Shown here: positions 1 through 5,973 of the stretch, one piece after another
Layout of the letters: the number at the start of each line of letters is the position of its first letter
Numbering within the stretch: position 1 is the stretch's first letter
DNA from: Alphaproteobacteria bacterium
GTDB lineage: Bacteria; Pseudomonadota; Alphaproteobacteria; Sphingomonadales; Emcibacteraceae
DNA: 24,973 bases
NCBI GenBank assembly: GCA_013152615.1
Contig: JAADGA010000158.1
Location: 1 to 24,973, forward strand
Direction of reading: 5' to 3'
Position numbers and translations under genes: made by a program
The notes under the pieces: model-generated
Told to the model about the DNA's origin: nothing
Database searches by the model: none
What the model saw: the letters and a program-made list of their open reading frames with translations, nothing else

Positions 1-111
1 CGGACTGAAAGCCGGGGCTTGCATTATATGCTGGACTATCCCGATACCGACCCGACAATGGACGGTCGCGATACCATCCTGAAACCGCCAAGGCGGCCGT
101 CAGCGGGATAA
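1..111 (+). CDS. nadB: L-aspartate oxidase, C-terminal end only
   Basis: The window opens inside a reading frame in phase with base 1 that ends in TAA at 109-111, giving 36 residues. It begins RTESRGLHYMLDYPD, which matches the conserved C-terminal motif of L-aspartate oxidase (ESRGLHY-x-LDYP). NadB is the FAD enzyme that oxidises L-aspartate to iminoaspartate, the substrate NadA condenses with dihydroxyacetone phosphate to make quinolinate. The rest of the gene lies off the left edge, so FAD-binding residues cannot be checked. nadA and nadC are present at 20555-22430 on the opposite strand, so the usual nad cluster is split here. Fumarate reductase/succinate dehydrogenase flavoproteins are the related alternative, but the RGLHY-LDYP tail is specific to NadB. 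Confidence 0.85.
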   Translation, partial: RTESRGLHYMLDYPDTDPTMDGRDTILKPPRRPSAG

Positions 112-214
112 GGGGCGGGCGGGCGCGATAACGTGTGTTTTGCCACAATATTGCCTTATTCTGTTCTCACTTCTGCCGCAATGTCTCTCTATACTCCGTA
201 GTTGCTAAATCCCC

Positions 215-243
215 TTGGCCAGTTGCCGGAAAAATAATATATA
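215..243 (+). promoter_or_regulatory. Possible sigma-70-type promoter for the GST gene
   Basis: TTGGCC (215-220) and TATATA (238-243) are separated by 17 bp in the 221-bp gap between nadB and the glutathione S-transferase start at 333. Each hexamer matches the consensus at about four of six positions. The region is AT-rich, so a chance match is quite possible. I see nothing else in this gap apart from the ribosome binding site GGAGGG at 318-323. Confidence 0.25.
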
Positions 244-332
244 CTCCCTCTTCCACCCCGTATTTTTCTGGTAGCTGGCCATTCTTCCCCGCTTCTGATA
301 AGCTTGCTGTTTTTGGCGGAGGGCAGTTTCCC

Positions 333-1019
333 ATGAAATTATATGAACTTGTTGGCACGGACAGGACTCAGGGCTTCAGTCCCTATGTCTGGCGGACGCG
401 GATGGCGCTTGGCCACAAAGCACTGCCGGTAGAAATGGTGCCGCTGATTTTTACCGAAATTCCCAAACTGGATTTCTGTACAGCCAAAACCGTGCCGATT
501 CTCGAACATGACGGCAACTATATTACCGACAGTTGGGATATTGCCTGCTATCTGGAGGATAATTTTCCGGACCGGCCATCGCTTTTCGGCGGCGCAGCGG
601 GTAAGGCCTATGCCAGTTTCTTTCATTTCAGCAGTTTTTATACGCTGGTTATTCCGCTGTTTCAGGCATTGGCCTATGATATTTTTACCTGCCTTGATGA
701 CCGGGACCGGGAGTATTTCCGCCGCTCCCGCGAGGCGCGCCTCGGCAAGAGTCTGGAGGCGGCCCATGACCGTCAGTCAGAAAATCTCGCTATATTCCAC
801 AAGCAGCTCTGGCCATGTAACAGCATTCTGAAAGCGCAGGATTTCCTGAGCGGCGACCATCCGGCCTATGTCGATTATATCCTGTATGGTCTGTTTCAGT
901 GGGCAAGAGGCGTCAGTTCGGTAACGCTTGTTAATGCAGATGAGCCGCTTTATCACTGGGTTCGGCGCATGGATAATCTGTTCGGCGGTTTGGGCAAGGT
1001 GATCAGGCCGCGCGGCTAG
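333..1019 (+). CDS. LigE-type glutathione S-transferase family protein
   Basis: This is a 228-residue cytosolic protein with a thioredoxin-like GST N-terminal domain (about residues 1-85) and a helical C-terminal domain. The N-terminal half carries SPYVWRTRMAL (from S16), FTEI, VPILEHDG with the cis-proline, DSWDIA and PDRPSLF. This series of motifs runs in the same order in LigE-type beta-etherases, which use glutathione to cleave aryl-ether bonds of lignin-derived compounds. LigE is longer (about 280 residues) because of a C-terminal tail absent here. I chose ATG 333 because GGAGGG lies just upstream and the fold begins there with MKLYEL. The frame is open back to 135, but those residues look untranslated. 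The true substrate is unknown, and family membership does not prove beta-etherase activity. The gene stands alone between nadB and htpG. Confidence 0.85.
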   Translation: MKLYELVGTDRTQGFSPYVWRTRMALGHKALPVEMVPLIFTEIPKLDFCTAKTVPILEHDGNYITDSWDIACYLEDNFPDRPSLFGGAAGKAYASFFHFSSFYTLVIPLFQALAYDIFTCLDDRDREYFRRSREARLGKSLEAAHDRQSENLAIFHKQLWPCNSILKAQDFLSGDHPAYVDYILYGLFQWARGVSSVTLVNADEPLYHWVRRMDNLFGGLGKVIRPRG

Positions 1020-1069
1020 AGCGCTGGTAACCGAAGCGGTAATAATCCGTGATCTTTTATCTTTATCCT

Positions 1070-1097
1070 CTTGAATTTCATGGGCTACGAGCCATAT
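1070..1097 (+). promoter_or_regulatory. Sigma-32 (RpoH)-type heat-shock promoter of htpG
   Basis: CTTGAAT (1070-1076) is followed after 14 bp by GCCATAT (1091-1097). This closely fits the RpoH pattern CTTGAAA, 13-17 bp, CCCATNT. It lies about 43 bp upstream of the htpG start, leaving a leader of roughly 35 bases if transcription starts 6-8 bases downstream. htpG is a known RpoH target in other bacteria, so motif and gene identity support each other. No CIRCE-like inverted repeat is seen, which argues against HrcA control at this site. Confidence 0.7.
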
Positions 1098-1139
1098 CTG
1101 TCATGAAAGTAGAATTTATATACCAAGGTGTAGAAAAGC

Positions 1140-3080
1140 ATGACAACAGATACCGTCTCCAATCCTGACAAGGTGGAAAAACATAATTTTCAGGCTGAAG
1201 TGTCACGACTGCTTCATTTAATGGTTCATTCGGTTTATTCCGAACGGGAAATTTTCCTGCGGGAGCTGATCTCCAACGCCTCCGATGCCTGTGACCGGCT
1301 GCGCTTCGAGGCCCTGACCCTGCCGGAACTGATCAAGGATGACCCGGACTTCAAGCTGACGATCACCCTTGATAGCGAGGCTGGCACCCTGACTCTGTCC
1401 GATAATGGTATCGGCATGTCGCATGATGATCTGGTCTCTCACCTTGGCACCATTGCCCGCTCCGGCTCGTCCGCTTTCATCGAAAAAATGACGGCGGCAT
1501 CCAAGGGAAATAAGGATGGCCAGGGGGATAAGAAGGGTGACAAGGCAGAAGATGTCAAGATGATCGGCCAGTTCGGGGTTGGCTTCTATTCCGTGTTCAT
1601 GGTCACCGATAACGTCAAGGTCATCAGCCACAAGGCCGGGACGGATGAAAGCTGGTGCTGGCAATCGGACGGTATCGGTGAATACAGCCTGTCCCCGGCA
1701 ACGCGGGCGGGCCGGGGTACCGATATTATCATTCATATCAAGGAAGATGCCACAGAATTTCTGGAAGAATACCGTATCCGCACCATCATTAAAACCTATT
1801 CCGATCATATCGCGCTGCCGATCACGCTGGTGACGACCAAAGACGGCGAAGAAAAATCCGATAAGATAAATGAGGGGATAGCGCTGTGGACCCGGCCAAA
1901 ATCGGAAATTACCGCCGAACAATATACCGAATTCTATCACCATGTCGGTCATGCGACGGATGACCCGTGGCTGACGCTGCATTACCGGGCCGAAGGGGTG
2001 ATTGAATATGCGGTGCTGATGTTTATCCCGAGCCAGCCGCCAATGGATCTGTTTGATCCGGCACGCAAGGCACGGGCCAAACTTTATGTTAAACGGATTT
2101 TTATCACCGATGACTGTGAAGACCTGATTCCGGGCTATCTGCGCTTTATGCGTGGCATTGTTGACAGTGAGGACCTGCCGCTCAATATCAGCCGGGAGAT
2201 GTTACAGAATAATCCGGTGCTGACTAAAATCCGGACGGCAGTTACCAAAAAAATCCTCACCGAACTGGAAAAGAAGGCGAAAAAGGACCCTGAGGCCTAT
2301 GCCGCATTCTGGCACGCCTTTGGCGCGGTGCTGAAAGAGGGTATTTACGAGGATTTCTCACGCCGGGATCAATTGCTGGCGCTGACCCGGTTTGAAACCA
2401 CGACTGCGGACGGCCTGCAAAGCCTTGATGATTATGTTGGCCGGATGAAGGATGATCAGAAAAATATCTATTATATCACCGGTGACAATCTGGCGGCGGC
2501 AAAACGCTCGCCGCAACTGGAAGGCTTTCGCGCCAAAGGGATCGAGGTCATTTTCCTCACCGATTCGGTCGATGATTTCTGGTTGCAGATGGTGCCGGAA
2601 TATAAGGATAAAAAATTCCAGTCAGTGACCCGCGGGGTTGCCGATCTTGAGGATAAGAAGGACGGCGCTGACGGTAAGGATGACAGCAGCAAAACCACCC
2701 CGGAAATTGATGCGCTGATCGGGGTGCTGAAAACCAGCCTCGACGGCTCGGTCAAGGATGTCCGCCTGTCCAGCCGGCTGACCGACAGTGCGGTCTGTCT
2801 GGTCGCCGATGACGGCGATATGGATATCCATCTGCAACATATCCTCAAGCAGCATCAGCAGTTGGACCAGACCACGCCCCGGGTATTGGAAATTAACGCC
2901 GACCACGCCCTGATCAAGGCCATTGCCGCTGCGGCAGTCAAGGAAAATTCCGTTGACGTGCTCAAGGATACCGCCCGGTTATTATTTGATCAGGCGCGGA
3001 TTATGGAAGGCGAGATGCCGGAAGACCCGGTGGCTTTCGCCCACCGTCTGTCGGCGATTATGACCAGCGGGCTGACATAG
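1140..3080 (+). CDS. htpG: Molecular chaperone HtpG (bacterial Hsp90)
   Basis: This 646-residue protein is full length for HtpG, a homodimeric cytosolic ATP-dependent chaperone. The N-terminal GHKL ATPase domain shows IFLRELISNASDA (catalytic E42, nucleotide-contacting N46), DNGIGM (D88) and GQFGVGFYSVFMV. The middle domain contains the conserved segment LPLNISREMLQ, and a C-terminal dimerisation domain follows. A lysine/aspartate/glycine-rich insert lies in the ATP lid (about residues 120-138), and a second charged low-complexity stretch lies at about 505-530 between middle and C-terminal domains. The start at 1140 has AAGGTG about 10 bases upstream. An RpoH-type promoter at 1070-1097 suggests heat induction. 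The stop is only 3 bp from the end of the convergent transporter gene, so no terminator fits between them. Confidence 0.98.
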   Translation: MTTDTVSNPDKVEKHNFQAEVSRLLHLMVHSVYSEREIFLRELISNASDACDRLRFEALTLPELIKDDPDFKLTITLDSEAGTLTLSDNGIGMSHDDLVSHLGTIARSGSSAFIEKMTAASKGNKDGQGDKKGDKAEDVKMIGQFGVGFYSVFMVTDNVKVISHKAGTDESWCWQSDGIGEYSLSPATRAGRGTDIIIHIKEDATEFLEEYRIRTIIKTYSDHIALPITLVTTKDGEEKSDKINEGIALWTRPKSEITAEQYTEFYHHVGHATDDPWLTLHYRAEGVIEYAVLMFIPSQPPMDLFDPARKARAKLYVKRIFITDDCEDLIPGYLRFMRGIVDSEDLPLNISREMLQNNPVLTKIRTAVTKKILTELEKKAKKDPEAYAAFWHAFGAVLKEGIYEDFSRRDQLLALTRFETTTADGLQSLDDYVGRMKDDQKNIYYITGDNLAAAKRSPQLEGFRAKGIEVIFLTDSVDDFWLQMVPEYKDKKFQSVTRGVADLEDKKDGADGKDDSSKTTPEIDALIGVLKTSLDGSVKDVRLSSRLTDSAVCLVADDGDMDIHLQHILKQHQQLDQTTPRVLEINADHALIKAIAAAAVKENSVDVLKDTARLLFDQARIMEGEMPEDPVAFAHRLSAIMTSGLT

Positions 3081-3083
3081 GAT

Positions 3084-4517
3084 TTATCCGAACAGCTTTT
3101 TGATCAGGCCGATGATCTGCACCACCGGATCGCCGAAGATCATCATGTAAACCACGACCGAGATCGCCACCGGGGCGATATATCTCATCGTGGTTTGCCA
3201 CAACAGGAATCCCCGGCTGCCCAGGGGATAGTCGATCTGCTCGCTGACCAGTTTGCGTGACATCGCCCAGCCAGTGAACAGGGCGAGCATCAGCGCATTG
3301 ATCGGCAGCATGACATTGGCGACGACGAAATCCATAATGCCAAACAGGTTTTTGCCTGCCAGCGGGCCGATAAAGCTGAGTGGCTTGACGTTCGAGAGTA
3401 CATTGAATGACAGCAGCATGATCAGCCCGACCGCCCACGCCCCGGTGCCGGTGGCCCAGGAGGTCAAAACCCGGGATTTTCCCTTGTCCTCAAACCAGGC
3501 AATTGCCGGTTCCAGCATCGCCAGCGACGAGGTGAAGGCGGCAAAAGCCAGCAGCAGAAAAAACAGCACGCCAAAAACCTGCCCGCCCGGCATCTGGCCG
3601 AAAGCAACCGGCAGCGTGGTAAAGATAAGCCCCGGACCCTCGGCCGGGGCCAGATGATATTCAAACACAATCGGGAAAATGGTAAATCCGGCGAGCAGCG
3701 CGACAAGGGTATCGGCAATGGCGATGACCGCGGCCGCTTTTGGCAGCGAGACATTGTCCGGCAGATAGGCACCGTAAGTGATCAGCGCCCCGACCCCGAT
3801 TGCCAGTGAAAACAGCGCCTGACCAAAGGCCATCAGCACCGCCTGCGGGGTAATTTTGGAGAAATCCGGGCTGAACAGGAAGGCGAAGGCGCGGCTGCCG
3901 TCACCGGTTATCATCGCATAAACCGACAGGATGGCCAGGATGATAAACAACGCCGGCATCATGATTTTAACGGTGGATTCAAGCCCGGCCTTGACCCCCA
4001 TGGACACAATGACAATGACTGAAACCATATAGACGCTGTGCCATAGCGTCAGCTGCGGCCAACTGTCAAGCAGACTTTGAAACATCGCCTTGGAACCGGT
4101 GGCATCGATGCCGGAAAAACTTCCCATGAGCGCTTTGACGATATAATCCAGTGACCAGCCGGCAACGACACTATAATAGGTCAGGCCCATCAGCGGCACC
4201 AGAATACTGAGCCAGCCAATTATTTTCCAGAACGGGCTATGACCCTGCCGAACCATTATGGTCATGGTGCCGATGGCACTCATTTTTCCGGCCCGGCCAA
4301 GCGCGAGTTCCGCCATGATCAGCGGAATACCGATGATAATCACAAAAGCGATATAGATCAGGACAAAGGCACCGCCGCCATTTTCCCCGGTAATATAGGG
4401 AAAGCGCCACAGATTGCCGAGACCGACCGCAGCCCCGATTGAGGCCATCAGAAAGGCTGAACCCGATGACCATTTTACATGATGAGCCTTGGTCTGCTCT
4501 TGTTGGGCCTCACTCAT
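3084..4517 (-). CDS. Sodium-dependent transporter, NSS (SLC6/LeuT) family
   Basis: This is a 477-residue inner-membrane Na+:solute symporter of the neurotransmitter:sodium symporter family, which usually imports amino acids. Helix 1 carries the hallmark GAAVGLGNLWRFPY (from G28), including the asparagine (N35) that binds Na+ in LeuT. Unwound helix 6 shows FSLAIGVGALITYGAYL. I count eleven hydrophobic segments, the last about YIAPVAISVVVYMMIF. That matches the 11-helix bacterial branch (Tyt1, MhsT) rather than 12-helix LeuT. The start ATG is supported by AGGGAAG 6-7 bases upstream. Its leader carries a 13-bp tandem repeat (4536-4588) and a palindrome (4602-4619). The substrate cannot be told from sequence. 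It ends 3 bp from htpG in convergent orientation. Confidence 0.95.
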   Translation of the reverse strand: MSEAQQEQTKAHHVKWSSGSAFLMASIGAAVGLGNLWRFPYITGENGGGAFVLIYIAFVIIIGIPLIMAELALGRAGKMSAIGTMTIMVRQGHSPFWKIIGWLSILVPLMGLTYYSVVAGWSLDYIVKALMGSFSGIDATGSKAMFQSLLDSWPQLTLWHSVYMVSVIVIVSMGVKAGLESTVKIMMPALFIILAILSVYAMITGDGSRAFAFLFSPDFSKITPQAVLMAFGQALFSLAIGVGALITYGAYLPDNVSLPKAAAVIAIADTLVALLAGFTIFPIVFEYHLAPAEGPGLIFTTLPVAFGQMPGGQVFGVLFFLLLAFAAFTSSLAMLEPAIAWFEDKGKSRVLTSWATGTGAWAVGLIMLLSFNVLSNVKPLSFIGPLAGKNLFGIMDFVVANVMLPINALMLALFTGWAMSRKLVSEQIDYPLGSRGFLLWQTTMRYIAPVAISVVVYMMIFGDPVVQIIGLIKKLFG

Positions 4518-4535
4518 AAAACTTCCCTTTTATTT

Positions 4536-4588
4536 ATTTTCTGTACTTATTTTCTGTATTTATTTTCTGTACCGTATTCATTTTCTGT
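4536..4588 (-). repeat. 13-bp tandem repeat in the NSS transporter leader
   Basis: The nonamer ATTTTCTGT (ACAGAAAAT on the transcribed strand) occurs at 4536-4544, 4549-4557, 4562-4570 and 4580-4588. The first three copies are spaced exactly 13 bp apart, the fourth 18 bp. The linker is ACTT, ATTT or an altered 9-bp sequence. The array ends 18 bases before the transporter ATG, just upstream of its ribosome binding site, so it should be part of the promoter or 5' leader. It is one of three arrays with a 13-bp period in this window. Confidence 0.85.
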
Positions 4589-4601
4589 CCCGGTTACGGC
4601 T

Positions 4602-4619
4602 CTGGATAATATTATCCGG
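4602..4619. other. Palindrome CTGGATAATATTATCCGG
   Basis: GGATAATATTATCC (4604-4617) is a perfect 14-bp palindrome, extended by a G-T and a C-G pair to 18 bp. It lies between the chorismate mutase operon end and the NSS transporter start, about 85 bp upstream of that ATG. The symmetry without a central loop suits a dimeric regulator site better than an intrinsic terminator, and no T-run follows on either strand. It also directly abuts the stop of the small ORF at 4620-4733. Confidence 0.5.
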
Positions 4620-4733
4620 TTAGGGAACAGAGCTTTGATTATTGCATGAGAATACATATAATAAGATAAAACCCCAAGCGTTTTTTAAATTTGTTCCGAC
4701 CCTCTGTTGGCGGCGGGGACGGGGGTTACTCAT
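4620..4733 (-). CDS. Possible 37-residue ORF overlapping the chorismate mutase stop
   Basis: The frame starts in an ATGAGTAA overlap, where its ATG shares bases with the last codons and stop of chorismate mutase, and runs to TAA at 4620-4622. This is the arrangement expected for translational coupling. The product begins MSNPRPRRQQ, with a basic head, and has a short hydrophobic stretch WGFILLYVFSC, so it could be a small membrane-associated peptide. There is no independent Shine-Dalgarno sequence and I recognise no family. It may be just 3' untranslated sequence. The palindrome at 4602-4619 begins right after its stop. Confidence 0.22.
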   Translation of the reverse strand: MSNPRPRRQQRVGTNLKNAWGFILLYVFSCNNQSSVP

Positions 4734-5067
4734 GGTTGTCGCGCAGCTGTTCGTGGTGACGGATGACTTCAGTAATGATAAAATGGAGAAATTTTTCGGA
4801 GAAATCCGGATTAAGCTTGGCCTCTTCCGACAATGTCCGCAAGCGGTCGATCTGTTTTTGCTCACGAATTTTATCGGCGGGTGGCAGGCCGAATTTCGCC
4901 TTGAATTTCCCCACCTGCTGGGTAATTTTAAACCGTTCCGCCAGCATATGAATAAGGGCGGCATCAATATTGTCAATACTGTCGCGGTAGGATGACAGCA
5001 GCTCATTCTGTTGATCGCTGTCCAAAGTAAGAATATCGGGTAATATTTTTGCTGATTTTAGTTTCAT
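4726..5067 (-). CDS. Chorismate mutase, AroQ (type II) family
   Basis: This 113-residue, all-helical, stand-alone AroQ domain converts chorismate to prephenate, the branch point to phenylalanine and tyrosine. Aligned by eye to the E. coli P-protein domain, R28, R45, K56, D65, R68 and E69 occupy the positions of active-site R11, R28, K39, D48, R51 and E52. Near the C-terminus the equivalents of S84 and Q88 appear to be V101 and H105, so the end of the pocket differs. There is no signal peptide, so it is cytosolic. Its ATG lies 3 bases after the stop of the CDP-alcohol phosphatidyltransferase gene (TAA CCC ATG), so the two are co-transcribed and probably coupled. That is an unusual neighbour for an aromatic amino acid enzyme. 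Confidence 0.9.
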   Translation of the reverse strand: MKLKSAKILPDILTLDSDQQNELLSSYRDSIDNIDAALIHMLAERFKITQQVGKFKAKFGLPPADKIREQKQIDRLRTLSEEAKLNPDFSEKFLHFIITEVIRHHEQLRDNHE

Positions 5068-5070
5068 GGG

Positions 5071-5961
5071 TTAAAGAATTTCCTTCAGGCGTAATGAAAA
5101 TAACCGGTTTGAGCGCCGCAGCCTGCGGATCAGCAGGACCAGAACCGGGGTGAGGACGACAATCTCAAGCCAGAAGAAATATATTGGCTGCCCGGCGATG
5201 GCGGCGATAAAGATGGTTATGGTTCGGTAATTGGCACTCATAACTGTCCAGACTTTAAGCGCAGGGGTAAAGACCTCCCGATATAATGCCCTGATTTCAG
5301 TCGTTTTGTCAGGATTATTTTTTAAGGCCTCCCTCAAATCCCGGCGAAAGTTGCGGTCGATGCCGGAAATTCGTCGCTGCACCCAGACATAGCCGACATA
5401 TCCCCTGTTCAGGAGGGAAGAGAAAAAGGACTTTCCCCGGATGTCGGCGACTATTCGGGTTATTTCCGGCAACGCTGCGCCTTCCTTGCCATATCCCCAG
5501 AAATCATACTCGTTGCGGTGCAATTCATAGGCACTTGATTGCAGCGCATGGCAGAAACCGGCAACCAGAATAACCGGCCATATTGCGGCATGAGTCTGCT
5601 GCGACAGCATAATCCCTATACCGATATAAACGCTGGCAAAGGCAACATAATCGCACATGCCGTCAAGCATCTTGCCAGCCTCTGAGAATTTGCCGGTCAG
5701 CCGGGCGAGCTGGCCATCGGCACCGTCAAGAATATGCCATATGATCATACTGATAAAGCCGGCAATGGCCATAGAAGGTGTCTGGTAATAATAATAGGCA
5801 AAGCCTGCCACAATGCCGAATATCATTCCGGTCAGGGACACCATATTAGGGGTAATTTTTGTGTTAACCAGTCGGGAAACCAGTTTTGCGCTAAGGGGGT
5901 GAATGAAATAGAGATTAGTGAATTCTTCGGTTTCACGGGTACGCTTTGCAGTTTCTGACAT
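5071..5961 (-). CDS. CDP-alcohol phosphatidyltransferase family protein
   Basis: This 296-residue integral membrane enzyme transfers a phosphoalcohol from a CDP-activated substrate to a hydroxyl acceptor, usually in phospholipid head-group synthesis. The family signature D-x2-DG-x2-AR-x8-G-x3-D-x3-D is complete: D79, D82-G83, A86-R87, G96, D100 and D104. Hydrophobic segments lie at about 40-60, 64-78, 105-140 and near 235-280. A long soluble stretch (about 145-220), including a basic region around VQRRISGIDRNFRRD, separates the catalytic part from the last helices. The C-terminus is arginine-rich. The start at 5961 lies 12 bases after the upstream stop, with no clear Shine-Dalgarno, consistent with coupling. 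The substrate (glycerol phosphate, inositol phosphate, serine or other) cannot be assigned. Confidence 0.9.
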   Translation of the reverse strand: MSETAKRTRETEEFTNLYFIHPLSAKLVSRLVNTKITPNMVSLTGMIFGIVAGFAYYYYQTPSMAIAGFISMIIWHILDGADGQLARLTGKFSEAGKMLDGMCDYVAFASVYIGIGIMLSQQTHAAIWPVILVAGFCHALQSSAYELHRNEYDFWGYGKEGAALPEITRIVADIRGKSFFSSLLNRGYVGYVWVQRRISGIDRNFRRDLREALKNNPDKTTEIRALYREVFTPALKVWTVMSANYRTITIFIAAIAGQPIYFFWLEIVVLTPVLVLLIRRLRRSNRLFSLRLKEIL

Positions 5962-5973
5962 AAGCTGTCGTTT

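Noticed and set aside
135..332. N-terminal extension of the GST gene to ATG 135
   Set aside because: The extension has no ribosome binding site and no resemblance to GST N-termini. The fold and a good ribosome site begin at 333.
1218..1982. 254-residue open frame on the - strand
   Set aside because: It is antisense to the conserved htpG ATPase domain.
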